From Liolophura sinensis (Eukaryota > Mollusca > Polyplacophora > Chitonida > Chitonidae), in contig NC_088296.1 of NCBI RefSeq assembly GCF_032854445.1, positions 15,179,485 through 15,243,484 on the forward strand: a stretch of DNA of 64,000 nucleotides, in the 5' to 3' direction. This document shows, one piece after another, positions 35,626 to 63,590 of this stretch. Position numbers and translations under genes: made by a program. The notes below the pieces were generated by a model. That model was not told the DNA's origin. It ran no database searches and was given only the letters and a program-made list of their open reading frames with translations. The first letter of the stretch is position 1; each line of letters starts with the position of its first letter.

Positions 35626-35904
35626 TTATTAATTACTGTGTGTAGTAATTAACTAAGGTAACAAATGTAAAAGGAAAGAACAAAGCAGAGCTTGACTTAA
35701 GAATTAGGGAGGACATTCAACTCGGCAGTTTTTCGCCATGTGCTTTGAAGGTGACCTCTAGGACAATAAACACTAAACTTTAATCGGAACCTGGGATACT
35801 GTTTCCTTTCAGTTTATATTAAACCGTCTTAATTTTGCGCACATTTGTGTTCAAGATTATTTTGGCCTGCATTTGCTACAGTAAAGTGCACTAAAATACT
35901 ACCT

Positions 35905-36045
35905 AAATGTAGGTGTCGATGTGAGTTCAAGTCCAGCTTATACTGGTTTCCTCTCTGGTAGTACTTGGGAACATCTGCCAGCGGTCTGCAAATGGGTGTT
36001 TCCCACCACAATGTCGGCTGCCATCATATAAGTGAAATATTTCAC
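35905..36045 (+). mobile_element. SINE-1, diverged with deletion
   Basis: B-box side gatgtgagttcaagtccagc through a shortened body to gtgaaatatttcac. Confidence 0.75.
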
Positions 36046-36474
36046 TTATAAACCATCAATTCATTAAATAATTAATAACGAGGTAATGTACTTGACAAAC
36101 AGGAGCCTAAACAGAAAAAGCCTTTGTCAGCCAAACTGATGTTGACAGAAGTTCTGCAAGACATACATGCCGTATTATCTCGCGTTAATTGGCCATCAGC
36201 GGAAAACCCTGTGCCGGAATATATAAGAAGCTCTACTATATACACATAGCGCACCTGACCTCGGACTTGAGTTGAGATGTATTTTTGATTTAGCATGAAA
36301 ATAATAGTTCTCTAGGTACAGAGACGAAAACCACGCCCATGTGACTTAAGCAACTGTAGTGAACCAATGAATGGGACATCTGCCTCGTACGCCCAATGGT
36401 TAAGTTTACACGCATGAAATTAAATACAGCCGGCTATACATTTATGTATAAAATTACAGAATATCGCTTGGCCC

Positions 36475-36660
36475 TCAGCATAAGAGAAATAGGCCGAGTA
36501 CTGAGGGCCGGTGTCAGTATAATGCGAGTGGGAGGGGCATTGTCTGGTGTTTTTCAGGCATGGCCGCCTGGTGAAAGAATTTTGTCGGGAGTAAGTCCGG
36601 CCTGCTACGAGGCAACACGACCGAAACATGCCGAATGCAACATTAAACTATGCAAAAACT
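36475..36660 (+). mobile_element. SINE-2 fragment
   Basis: Contains gccggtgtcagtataatgcg and gtctggtgttttt.aggcatg. Confidence 0.75.
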
Positions 36661-36714
36661 GTGACCAGAGATAGTTCAGTTTGGTATATCACTCATTTTA
36701 GGTATGCATAATTA

Positions 36715-36895
36715 TGCACAGGGCTTATCAGACGCATTACTTGTGCAAGGCTTATCACACGCATTATATGTGTAAGGATTACCACACACATTATATGTGT
36801 AAGGATTACCACACACATTATTTGTGCAAGGCTTATCATGCGCATTATATGTGCAAGACTTATCTCATTCATTATTTGTACAAGGCTTATTACTT
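36715..36895 (+). repeat. 27-base minisatellite, about 6-7 copies
   Basis: Unit close to gcttatcacacgcattatat then gtgcaag. The frame across it stays open because 27 is a multiple of three. Confidence 0.92.
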
Positions 36896-36924
36896 ATGCA
36901 TTTCCAAAAGTGTGTTAATTAATT

Positions 36925-37153
36925 CCACTGATCTGAAACTGCTAAACAGTGTACGATTCAAGATCCGTACATAGAAAAGTGGTAAACACTCGAGAAACAA
37001 GCCACAGGTGCATAATATTGTGATTTATATATTTATTTAGCTTTTGTTTAGCTACTTAGTTATTTAATTGGAGTTCAGGAACATTTCACTTCCTCGACGA
37101 CGGCCGACATTATAGTGGAAGGAAACCAGGCAGAAGGGAAAACCCTAGGCCAA
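36925..37153 (+). repeat. Duplicated segment, copy 2 (229 bp)
   Basis: Copy of 34146-34374. Its SINE-1 piece stops where the duplication stops, at the ccctaggccaa point. Confidence 0.93.
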
Positions 37154-38340
37154 GCACTCCTCGAAACTGTCTACAGCCTGTTATCATCAGTATAGGGCCT
37201 CAATAGGGTCTCCAGCAATGTAGTGCTTAGAATACAAGCATCTTAAGCACTTCCCGGCAGCGCGCTGCATTAAGCTTGTACAAGTGTCATCTATGTCGTT
37301 GTTAGATATCACTGCTTCAAACTGTGTTCAGGGTGTAATTTCGCCCAATGTATAGATCCATGCATATATGGTTGTGTCGTGCATACGTGAGTATATGTAT
37401 GTGAATATACGCCAATGCTATCTTGGTTATCTCGAACACAAGTCCATAGGAGTGGTGAAAAGTGTGAATGAATTGTCCTTCACGAAACTACTAACAATGT
37501 GCCTGCACAATAAAACACAATGCTGAAAACCGACGCGCGTGACAGACAAGTATATGCTATATACAGCAATCTCTTGGGCCTATTCGCCCAAGATGAAATT
37601 CAGGTTTGGCCAAGATTTAGTAAGAGAAGCCCACTTGCTCAACTTTTCTGTGTACCAGTCCATACAGAAAATGACAAATACCCCAAATATTAATATTTGT
37701 AGAAGATATTTGTGAAAAGAATATGGCACAAATGGCATTAACTAAAAATTCGCATCTATTCGACTCTTAACGACCTCATCGACACGCTTGACTGGTTTTC
37801 AGTAGTAGTTTTTTATTTATACGCACGCCACATTCAAACACCCACCACGCCTGAAAACTTTCACATCTTTCAAAAAATTATATGTCTCACAAGTATGCTT
37901 ATAAGTATGTGCAGTGTTCAACATTGCTGATTTGAGCACTTTGACCCGCCGTATAAATCATCAGCACCTTTAATAAATGCAGGTCATCTTCGGTGAAAAG
38001 GCTCAAGCGTCTCAAATTCACGGCATCCGTGGCCCACACGGGTGATTTGTATACATGGAGTAAGGCGGAAGATCGGCAGTATGGTAATTTATTCGAAATG
38101 AGCGTGGTGACAAAAATTGTGTAACAGGCGGTACACTATATGTATGAAAGAAAAAAAGTTGCAAGAAGCTTAAAGAGTTCTTATACACAAGATAGGAATA
38201 ACACATAGGTGTTTGGTGGAGACGTAGTTTGTTTGGTCTAACTGACTTGGACTTACCATACCGACGACATATTACGACTACATGTAGAATGTAGACGACC
38301 TGAGTTTGGATACCGATGGACTGATTGCTGTGGTTCAATC
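37154..38340. other. Spacer and presumed MUC-B promoter and leader
   Basis: No exon or repeat recognised. The sequence just before 38341 is presumably 5' UTR. Confidence 0.35.
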
Positions 38341-53031
<14,691 letters not shown>

Positions 53032-53089
53032 CCTAATAAACAGAGTGGACTAGACACAAAGGGGATATGCGAGGTATAAATTCATATCA

Positions 53090-53095
53090 AATAAA
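53090..53095 (+). terminator. MUC-B polyadenylation signal AATAAA
   Basis: AATAAA 59 bases after the stop. An earlier AATAAA at 53035-53040 is almost on the stop and less likely. Confidence 0.6.
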
Positions 53096-53349
53096 GAAGT
53101 AATGGTCTTTGAACTATCGGACATAGCTGTCATCAAAAGACTGTTTTAAGAAAGGAATTAGTTATCTGTGGTATGCATGCAAAACCAGATCTTTTATTTC
53201 TATTTGTATTGTTGTTTTATTTTGTTTTGATCTGTTTTTTTTCCTTTAACTATCATGTTTAGTTCTTACTCATACTTTTCTTTATTTAAGAAAAAAAAGT
53301 GTGGCTGTAAAGTAGAATTTGCAAATTGAATTTATCTGTTCATCTATCT

Positions 53350-53417
53350 ACAAATTATTGTTGAGTATAGCGTAAAACATTGGTCAAATAAATAAATAAA
53401 TTAATAAATGAATAAAT
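53350..53417 (+). mobile_element. SINE-1 tail fragment
   Basis: agcgtaaaacattggtcaaa followed by an aataaata run. Confidence 0.7.
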
Positions 53418-53731
53418 ACACTACAATATTATTCATGCCGCTGCTTGTGTGGGTTGTTTAGTTATTAGCGTGTTTGTTTGAAGGGCCGTCGTTAGTATTT
53501 TGGAAATTCCACGTATATTTCACTGGCTTTTCAGCGTTAGATATGGAAAAGTCACTTTCACCACATTTTGTAGAAAAGCATTTCACAACACTCTTCTTCC
53601 ACTATTTCGCTATATCTGAAACCATTTACGAAAAAATGATAAAGTTATGAACTGGCCCCAGAATGATAAAAAAGCCTAAAATATGTACTATGCTGTTTCA
53701 CGTGTACTGTGTATACACATTCGTCATTGAG
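53418..53731. other. Spacer, nothing recognised
   Basis: No exon or repeat recognised. Confidence 0.35.
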
Positions 53732-54023
53732 CTCATGTCTAGTTATTTATTTACTTATTTGATTGGTGTTTTACGCCGTACTCAACAATATTTCACTTAT
53801 ACGGCGGCGGCCAGCTTTATGGTGGGTGGAAAGCGGGAAGAGCCCGGGGGAAACCAACGATCATCCATAGGTTGCTGGCAGACCTTCCCACATACGGGTG
53901 GAGAGGAAGCCAGCATGAGCTGGATTTGAACTCACAGCGACCGCATTGATGAAAGGCTTTTGGGTTATTACGGTGCGCTAGCACGCTAACCAACTGAGCC
54001 ACGGAGGCCCCAAGTTCATGTCT
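53732..54023 (-). mobile_element. SINE-1, full length with target-site duplication
   Basis: The element fills about 53742-54012. tcatgtcta occurs on both sides. Confidence 0.9.
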
Positions 54024-55519
54024 AATCAATTTATTTGAATGGAACACAAGCGTTAAATCTGAATTACGGTAATGTTTATAGATATATTAAAATAGAAAAT
54101 TGGCTAAAGATCCGATTTTACCCTTTTGATAAAGGAAAAGTTAAAATTTAAGCACAAAAGCTTATCCCACATGCATGTTATGCTCGCTGACAGCTTATAA
54201 ATGCAGAAACATGTCAGGCTCATACCAGAACGTGGTTCCAAATACCGACCATATGTTTTTTCTTCAGTATACTTTCCTACCAGAAGTTAAAATTTCAAAA
54301 GCAATTGGAAACTTTTTACTAATAAGTTTTTCACGGCCTTTTACATGAAGATTACGTGACTTTTATGCTTTCTCCTTCAAGACTACTAAGAGAATTATGG
54401 AATAGATCTGATACCTACCTCTCACCATAAGGCCCTGAATTAAGTAATTTTCGTTTCGACGCCAGTTTACGGTGTGTGGGTGGTGTATCACGTCGTGTGC
54501 CTTAAGCATGATGTGCCGAAGTTAAGCATGCCTAAAATGGCGGCTTAATGCTTCGAAGTATAATTAAAGACGAGACAATGTCTGGGCTGTCGTGAACAAA
54601 CACGGTTAGCAGGTGAGATTTCACGGTAGTTGCTAGATAGTACATGCGTTCATCTTGCACAGATAGATCTATCGGGTCAACGTCATTTCGCCACGTCAGT
54701 TTGCCTCATCTGGTGAGACTTAGAAGGGTGGAGACATAAAGACGCAGGTACACATATTCAAGTATCCTTAATCACAACTGTGAGAAAATTCTGTCGGTAT
54801 GATTCGTTGAATTGCCCAATTTACCAGGTCGTATATTGCCGGACTCCAGGGATATATTAGTTCTTAACAGGGGTCACAGGCGGTTAGATATATATCCCCA
54901 GTGTCAAGGTAAGACGAGAAGACGTAACATGTAAAAAGAAAATGTTACAAATGAAATATTCTGTCATAGCCTTTGATCATGACCGTTGTCAGAAAGAAAC
55001 TGTTTCGCGCCTCATACTAAGGATCAAAGTGTGACAAATGTTTTTCCTGAAAATTCTAAAAAAAAAGTGAGCCTGATGTGAGAATTTCTCGTTCTTGCTA
55101 TGCTGAAAAGGTAAGACTTTAAAGAGTTTGCTTCACGTAGAATCCTTCGAAAACTTTTAGAGGATGTGACGCTGTATAATCTTCACTCTTTGCACAGCGT
55201 GACACACGTGACAGTTCCAGCGTGACACACGTGACAATTCCAGCGTGACTGGAGGGTTGGCAGTCAGAGACTTCACCAGCGGAAGGCCTACCACCATTAT
55301 TGTCATTCAAAACGAAATCAAAATCCACACCTTCTCATCAGAATCATCTTCACGACGTTCTTCTTGCGTCCTATACACTAAACAAATAATCTATTATTTT
55401 AACAAAAGTCGAAATATGTCGTTTATTATCCAAATTAATATGTTGAACCAGCAATTCAATCATATTTTTTTTTCCTTTTTTTTTTATTTATTCACAAAAT
55501 CAGATTTCAGGCACGTGTT
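54024..55519. other. Spacer, no gene seen
   Basis: Contains a small direct repeat near 55195-55245: agcgtgacacacgtgac twice, each with a CACGTG E-box, then a third agcgtgac. No exon recognised. Confidence 0.35.
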
Positions 55520-55640
55520 AGCTTTATGATGGAAAGAAACCCACGACCATCCGCACGTTGCTGAAAGATCTTTCCACGTACGGCCGAAGAGGAAGCCAGC
55601 GTGAGCTGACTCATGTGTCATGGCGCCTTGCTGACCTCCA
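55520..55640 (-). mobile_element. SINE-1, tail replaced or deleted
   Basis: Body gaaacccacgaccatccgca to gaggaagccagcgtgagctg. Confidence 0.8.
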
Positions 55641-56317
55641 CGTGTCTTGACATAAGCAAGTTCTCGCAACGTGCGAGAAAATTTCTTATGCATATGTCAC
55701 GTCCTCATTTAAGCATTTATATACCTGAATGCATGTTGTACTTCCATTAAACCAAGCGATTGTGCCAAATGTACACCCTATACCCATCATTAAAAAAAAT
55801 CACAAAAATCTTGAAACAATTTTTATAGTCTTTTATATTTTTATTCTCACTTTTAAGCGAACCTTCATGCCTCTCCAACCGAAACGTGTTCGGAAAAATG
55901 GAAATATATTTCTAGATTTGATTTAATATGTATCGACAGTAGCAGTAGCATTCTCGTGATAACTTCTTATCTCAATGTAGGCCCAACGCCAGCAGCTGAA
56001 AACCAACTCAGCTGACAATACGTTTAAACAGGCCCTATATATAAACGTAGGTTCTACATGTAAACGCACATACACGTGTGTACTTTAACATCACAAATGT
56101 TTACAAACTACCAGAAGTGAAAACTCAGGAAAACTATTACGTATACCTCATGACAGGTCCATGCCAATTCAGTTAGCATGCTTTACCACTGATGTACATC
56201 CTACTGATTACGTCAGCAGTTAAGAGAATAGAACAGTTAAGTGTAATCAGAATAACGTTATCCTTGCCCGGATGAAGAAACGGCCCGTCAGAGGCTAAAT
56301 CTGTCCGTAAGTTTCTG
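55641..56317. other. Spacer, nothing recognised
   Basis: AT-rich; only short chance frames. Confidence 0.35.
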
Positions 56318-57855
56318 ACCTAGTACGTCTGTACATAAGATTCTGATCTGGTACATCTGTACATAAGATTCTGATCTAGTACATCTGTACATAAGATTCT
56401 GACCTAGTACATCTGTACATAAGATTCTGATCTAGTACATCTGTACATAAGATTCTGATCTAGTACATCTGTACATATGATTCTGACCTAGTACATCTGT
56501 ACATAAGATTCTGGTCTAGTACATCTGTACATAAGATTCTGATCTAGTACATCTGTACATATGATTCTGACCTAGTACATCTGTACATAAGATTCTGACC
56601 TAGTACATCTGTACATAAGATTCTGATCTAGTACATCTGTACATAAGATTCTGATCTAGTACATCTGTACATAAGATTCTGACCTAGTACATCTGTACAT
56701 AAGATTCTGATCTAGTACATCTGTACATAAGATTCTGATCTAGTACATCTGTACATAAGATTCTGACCTAGTACATCTGTACATAAGATTCTGGTCTAGT
56801 ACATCTGTACATAAGATTCTGATCTAGTACATCTGTACATAAGATTCTGGTCTAGTACACCTGTACATAAGATTCTGGTCTAGTACATATGTACATAAGA
56901 TTCTGATCTAGTACATCTGTACATAAGATTCTGATCTGGTACATCTGTACATAAGATTCTGATCTGGTACATCTGTACATAAGATTCTGATCTGGTACAT
57001 CTGTACATAAGATTCTGATCTAGTACATCTGTACATAAGATTCTGACCTAGTACATCTGTACATAAGATTCTGATCTAGTACATCTGTACATATGATTCT
57101 GACCTAGTACATCTGTACATAAGATTCTAATCTAGTACATCTGTACATATGATTCTGACCTAGTACATCTGTACATAAGATTCTGACCTAGTACATCTGT
57201 ACATAAGATTCTGGTCTAGTACATCTGTACATAAGATTCTGACCTAGTACATCTGTACATAAGATTCTGATCTGGTACATCTGTACATAAGATTCTGACC
57301 TAGTACATCTGTACATAAGATTCTGATCTGGTACATCTGTACATAAGATTCTGATCTGGTACATCTGTACATAAGATTCTGATCTGGTACATCTGTACAT
57401 AAGATTCTGACCTAGTACATCTGTACATATGATTCTGACCTAGTACATCTGTACATAAGATTCTGGTCTAGTACATCTGTACATAAGATTCTGATCTAGT
57501 ACATCTGTACATAAGATTCTGATCTAGTACATCTGTACATAAGATTCTGACCTAGTACATCTGTCCATAAGATTCTGATTCAGTACATCTGTACATAAGA
57601 TTCTGACCTAGTACATCTGTACATAAGATTCTGACCTAGTACATCTGTACAGAAGATTCTGACCTAGTATATCTGTACATAAGATTCTGATTCAGTACAT
57701 CTGTACATAAGATTCTGATTCAGTACATCTGTACATAAGATTCTGATCTAGTACATCTGTACATAAGATTCTGATCTAGTACATCTGTACATAAGATTCT
57801 GACCTGGTACATCTGTACATAAGATTCTGACCTAGTACATCTGTACATAATATTT
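56318..57855 (+). repeat. 28-base minisatellite, about 55 copies
   Basis: Unit aagattctgatctagtacat then ctgtacat. Variants (gatct, gacct, ggtct, gattc) are mixed along the array. No unique spacers, so not CRISPR. Each unit holds the near-palindrome gtacatctgtac. Confidence 0.98.
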
Positions 57856-58561
57856 TAACCTAGCAGTGAACTTTCTGACAGTCTCGGTGGGGAAACCATA
57901 CTTGTTCTCCGCTTGTTGTTCCAAATAATTAAACATCTATTTATCATGAATAAGCTTTTCGTTTGTTTTGTCTGCTGTCTTTTTCCCATATAAGAACTAC
58001 GTTGTATCGACTGATTGTCTTACAAAGTGTTGATTTAATTGAATTGAACGCCACACATGGAAAAAACTGCTGCAAGTTTTTGCAAAAACATTCCAATTTG
58101 TAAATGTTTTAATGATTAAGATCCACTCTTGACTGTGGATAATGGAGGACGGACCACAGAAGATTCTATTCACACATAGAGAGGAGAAAATGTCCAGAGG
58201 GGAATACGTCGGGGAGGGGGGGGGGAATAAGTCCGGTGGGGGGGGAATTCCTACAGTCCAGAACGGATATAGAGTGAACTAGAATTAGCCGAAAAATAAG
58301 GTTTATGATCGCATTTTAAATTTTGCCCTAAGTTAGATGGCTTTGCAGAATCGACCTCTGTTTTCAGGACGTGATGTTTGTGAGCAGTAGAGACTTCCAT
58401 ACTTAGTGGTAATTATGTAGATTTCTCAGTGGCATTGGTTAACTCGTGAAGAAAACAGTCATCTAATCAAAACATAAAAAATTATGAATTTAATATTTAT
58501 TATAAATGCTGAAACCCATAATTTGTATATTCATCCACGTAGACAAGAAATCTACATGCGT
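57856..58561. other. Spacer with G-rich patch
   Basis: 58200-58245 has runs of G (a run of about ten and one of eight) that could form a G-quadruplex. No gene seen. Confidence 0.4.
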
Positions 58562-58800
58562 GGATTGATTTATTTCTTTATTCGATTGGTGTTTTATGAC
58601 GTACGTAAGAATATTTCACTTATACGATGGAGGGCAGTATGATGATGGAAGGAAACAGAGCACAGTCCAGGGGAAACCCACGACCATCTGTAGGTTGCTG
58701 ACAGACCTTCCCACTTATGACCGGAGAGGACGCCAGTACGAGCTGGACTTGAATTCACATCAACCGCATTGGTGAGAGGCTCCTGGGTCAAATAAATTTA
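58562..58800 (-). mobile_element. SINE-1, A-box end missing
   Basis: Tail through the B-box side to gagaggctcctgggtcaa. Confidence 0.87.
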
Positions 58801-60204
58801 GCTCACAACAACTGCATTGGTGAGATGATATTCAAGATTTGTCACGCAAAACTCCTTACAGTGGGTTGAGTAGGCCTACAGATCTGGGACTATTATGTAC
58901 ATATAGAATAGTCCCAGTAAGGGTAAACCAGGAAGTAACATGGTACCACCAAGGGAACAACGATTGTAAATGCCAGAAAATCATCATAGTTTGTTGCCGG
59001 TATTGTTATATATAATTGCTATGTAATAGTATTTGTACATGTTTAAAATGACAATAAGCCATCTTTTATGTGGTGAAGTGTACGAGGTGAAGTAGCTGTG
59101 AATGTCATAAATTGTAATAGCTTATGCACATTAACGGTGCAATAAATATATTGGAAAAACATTTATAGCAATTTACTTAATTTATTAAAGACTTTAAAAA
59201 AATTATCTAAAGTTTCTAAAAACAGTTGATGAAATTTACTTAATATACTTTATAGTTTGTTTGTTTTTTTGTTTTTTTTTTGTCATTTTTTATTTACATC
59301 ATTTATACATATTGCAAAGAAAATTCCCATTGATAGCAACAGTAAAATCCCGCTTTTAGTTGCATTTCTATACAGCAGATGTTTTGGATCTTGAGACTTA
59401 TGAAGTCTTGGACATTAGCATACTGGGCATTTATTTTAAACACATCACGGTTTTTAAAAAGGTACATAGCCCACATGGCTGGGTATGTTGTATATATGAG
59501 ACATACATGCCCCACGCACCAGTTATCTCCCTTGCCGAAGCCAGCTTGATGATCGTAATCGCATTTCACCACAGTCGACTCCGTCCCTGGCAGGATTAAA
59601 GCACTAAAATCGATAATTAATAACACAAACATAGTTTAGGCTGGTACGATACGAGCAGTGGTTTACTGGTAATCGTTATTTTTGCAGATATTTGGGTACG
59701 GCTATTCCGGGTTTTCTTGTATTTCGTGTTTTCATTTGGGTTATTAGGCCGTCCCGGTTTTGGGTTAATCACGCAGGTTTAAGTTTTAACTACTCCCACA
59801 AGACATCGCGCCTCAGATACCTCAAAGGTTGCCGGGGATGACTTCCGGTCTCAAGACTAGGTTTTTTCTCATGGACGCAAAGCTACATGTACTGCATTCC
59901 AGCAAGAAATATTCACGGTATACGGTTAAATTGATTCATTAGGCATAAACCTAGCGACGAAAAGTACATGCTGGAAACCAGTGTGTTGGGAGATAAGGTA
60001 AGCTTATAGCAGAGGCTGGAGAAATCGTGTTCAGCCGTCCGTTTACTTTTTCGGTTCCAACAACAACGGGTAACAATATAATATTGTTCAAATGTTTTAC
60101 AATGTATTGTGCAATTTTCGGGGCAACGATCCATGATAACATGGCAAAAGGGATCGTTTAGGTGTGAAAAAATACGGTGTCAGGAGGATGTAAATGCTAC
60201 TGTG

Positions 60205-60242
<38 letters not shown>

Positions 60243-60852
60243 TCCTGTACATCTTGACAGCCCTGACATTCTCAAATTCCTAAAGGTAATAAGTTACCTC
60301 CCCTTGTTAGAGGAGCGCCTTCTCTCAACTTGATGTTTCAGTTGGATTAGTTCTGCATTGACCATTATGGATAAACATGGTCATAAGATATAAAGTTGTA
60401 AAAAGGTTTATGCCAGTTATTTGTTTACAACAGAAAGATGTACAAGTAGGCCTAATGAACCAAAAATTAGAACTGTATGGCCACAGCAACACAGTGTATT
60501 TGAAGCTAGTTTCAGTGACATGTGCACATATATTTGGTGGAATAGCATAGCAGTTTACAAATGGTAAATTGTTCATGTGATCTCAATGAACTATTGACAT
60601 GTGTGCTTTTCGACCAAAAAACTTTTTCATACACTTTAACGAGAACAAATTATTTGAGTGCGAAGTTCGTGTGTTTTTACAATGTGTATGTGCTAGACTT
60701 GCCCATCTCACATGTACATGTACTTATAGGTTGTGAACTGCTATGCTGTTAGCAGGACTTCCTGTGTGGGAACAAGCATCACCATGCAGAACTTACACAA
60801 ACATGCAACCAACTTAGAGGCAAAAAAAAAAACATTAAAATAAAGTGTTTGT
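58801..60852. other. Spacer, no gene called
   Basis: A 109-codon minus frame (59303-59632) has no recognised domain and includes the dispersed word aagggagataact, so I leave it uncalled. A T run of about 30 lies near 60207-60239. Confidence 0.35.
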
Positions 60853-61257
60853 CAGATGAAAGACCGTTAAACACTGTCCAGGAAAATTGTTTGATTTATT
60901 TTTTTTTAGAATTTTTCGAGCCAACTGAGATGCATTTAAAATATAGGATTCTATTGTGGCCTGTTGGGACCCAGAGAGTATCATTGACGTCACAGCAATA
61001 TTTTGGCTTGAAATAGTTCATTTGAAGGTCCATTTGTTAAATGCATTCATAGCTCTCTAAATGAACATACATGTACATTTTGAATCATGAAATAAAACAA
61101 TCTTAGTCTCAAGTGCTACAGTGATATCACTAGTCCCAATATGGTCAGAAAAGGCCATAGTAAAATCCAAAGTTTTAAATGCATTTTACAAGGTGGAAAA
61201 GTTTTATAAAAAAAATAGATCAAACTATTTTCCTAGACAATGTTTAATGTTCTTTAT
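60853..61257 (-). mobile_element. MITE family X, copy 2 (about 405 bp)
   Basis: Starts cagatgaaagaccgttaaac and ends in a decayed mirror of it (agacaatgtttaatgttctt). The internal block gattctattgtggcctgttg is the reverse of part of the copy at 19354. Confidence 0.8.
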
Positions 61258-61392
61258 TTATTTATATATTATTTATTTGATTGGTGTTTTACACATATAT
61301 TTCACTTATACGATGGCGGCCAGCATTAGGATGGGCGAATAGCGGGCAGAACCCAGGGGAAACCCATGACCATCCGCAGGTTGCTGGCATCA
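61255..61392 (-). mobile_element. SINE-1, head-truncated
   Basis: Tail atttgattggtgttttacac, body to ccgcaggttgctggca. Begins at the right end of the MITE. Confidence 0.85.
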
Positions 61393-61509
61393 TATACTAC
61401 CAGAGATGACATAAAATTCATTTTTTGAAGGTTATATTGTACTAAAATGTGTGAACAATGTCAGATATGACAGAGTTTAGTGACACGGTTTAGAATAAAG
61501 TTAATATCA

Positions 61510-61785
61510 GTTTAGGTAACTGGTCGCCTTCCGTCAAAACATATTAAACTCCGCCCAATATCGAGCACACCATCGCTTTTGGAAAACTTATGACCTCACC
61601 CGAGGCAATGCATTCTTTTTGTCAAAACCAAGCTTATGCAGTTTAACATCATGAATTAGAACAGTATTTAAACGTCATGCTCTTTGCAAGAATATAGACA
61701 TCCAACATATCCATGCGTAGAACTTGTGTTGTTATGTGTCAGTGACTAAAGGCAGTTTTGGTAGCTGATTTTACACACAGCTAAA
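61510..61785 (+). repeat. Dispersed repeat, copy 2 of the unnamed family
   Basis: Pairs with 15585-15870. Confidence 0.65.
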
Positions 61786-62149
61786 TATAGGTTACTGGCT
61801 AAAAGAAATACTCAAGAACTTTTCACATATACAACAGTAGTCAGGTTTATCCATTCTCAGTCTTAACACACCAATACCTGACAAATCTCCTGACTTTAAA
61901 GTCACATCAGAAGTAGCAACAGCTGGATTTGAACCTGGGACCTCATTGTTCCAGATCTGATGAACTGCAGCAGAATACAACGCATTTGCAATTCTTCTGT
62001 TAAAGCCACACTATAGACCATGCAGCAGCCATACAATACTGCTAAGTGACAGGGTAGCTAGTGTTGTAACACAGCCTTTTGTGCATTACCACAAAGTTTA
62101 AACCTGATGTGCAATGACAATGAATGGTCCCTTGTATGTACTATAGTGT
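61786..62149. other. Spacer, nothing recognised
   Basis: No exon or repeat recognised. Confidence 0.35.
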
Positions 62150-62225
62150 GGTATACACATGTGTGCAAAGCCTCTGTTCATTACATGCAGTACTTTTTGA
62201 GATACCACCTCTAACATATGTGTTT
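62150..62225 (-). repeat. Inverted partial monomer of the 178-base satellite
   Basis: gcagtactttttgagatacc then acctctaacat is the reverse complement of the monomer's atgttaggggtggtatctc part. Confidence 0.8.
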
Positions 62226-62329
62226 GATGGCGAAGTATTTCTTATGGTACACGATTTTTTGCTCACCTGTTCAAAGTACAGGTGTAGCTTATGTCGTACA
62301 CTGAGTGTCGGCAACTATTAACAGGGAAA

Positions 62330-63590
62330 GTAATGTTAAAAACACAATGTTAGTGATGGTATCTTAAAAAGTGCTGCAAGTATTCAGATCAGAGTTTGCA
62401 TATATGTAGAGCACAGTAGCACAAGGGGAATATTGTATTGTTGACTCAGTGTGTACATATTAAATACCATACATTACTGAATTCCTGACTTAGTGTATTG
62501 TGTTAGAATAACTTTTTAAACAAAATGTTAGGGGTGGTATCTCAAAAAGTACTGCATTTATTGAACACAGGGTTTGCACACATGTAGAGCACAGTAGAAC
62601 GAGGGGAATATTGTATCGTTGATTGGGTGTGTAGATATTAAATATTGTAAATTACTGAATTCCTGACTTAAGCATATTGTCTGTTAGAATAACTTTTTAA
62701 ACAATATGCTATAGGTGGTATCTCAAAAATTACTGGATGTATTGAACACATGGTTTGCACACATGTAGAGCACAGTAGCACAAGGGGAATATTGTATCGT
62801 TGATTCAGTGTTGACATATTAAATACCGTAAATTACTGAATATCCTGACTTAGTGTATTGTGTTAGAATAACTTTTTAAACAATATGTTATAGGTGGTAT
62901 CTCAAAAATTACTGGATGTATTGAACACAGGGTTTGCACACATGTAGAGCACAGTAGCATGAGGGGAATATTGTATCATCGATTGGGTGTGTAGACATTA
63001 AATTCCGTAAATTATTGAATTCCTGACTTAGTGTATTGTGTTAGAATAACTTTTTAAACAATATGCTATAGGTGGTATCTCAAAAATTACTGGATGTATT
63101 GAACACAGGGTTTGCACACATGTAGAGCACAGTAGCACAAGGGGAATATTGTATCGTTGATTCAGTGTTGACATATTAAATACCGTAAATTACTGAATTC
63201 CTGACTTAGTGTATTGTGTTAGAATAACTTTTTAAACAATATGTTATAGGTGGTATCTCAAAAATTACTGGATGTATTGAACACAGGGTTTGCACACATG
63301 TAGAGCACAGTAGCATGAGGGGAATATTGTATCGTTGATTGGGTGTGTAGATATTAAATTCCGTAAATTATTGAATTCCTGACTTACATGTAAGTGTATG
63401 CTGTATTATGATTAATTTTAAACAAAATGTTAAGGGGGGTATCTCAGAAAGTACTCCATGTATTGACCTGATGTTTTACAAGCATGTAAAGCACAGTGAC
63501 ATAAGAGGGATGTTCCATGGCTGATGCTCTGTATGCATATTAATTACTGTAAATTATCAGAATTCATGATTTCAGTGCTTTATGTATTAG
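62330..63590 (+). repeat. Satellite array, monomer about 178 bases, about 6-7 copies
   Basis: agaataactttttaaac recurs at about 62505, 62693, 62865, 63043 and 63221 (steps 188, 172, 178, 178), with a decayed form near 63400. Monomers alternate between two types. The last one is the most diverged. Confidence 0.93.

Noticed and set aside
56318-57855. CRISPR-like periodic array
   Set aside because: The whole 28-base unit repeats head to tail with no unique spacers, in an animal genome.
59303-59632. 109-codon minus frame
   Set aside because: Contains a widely dispersed non-coding word and no domain that I know.
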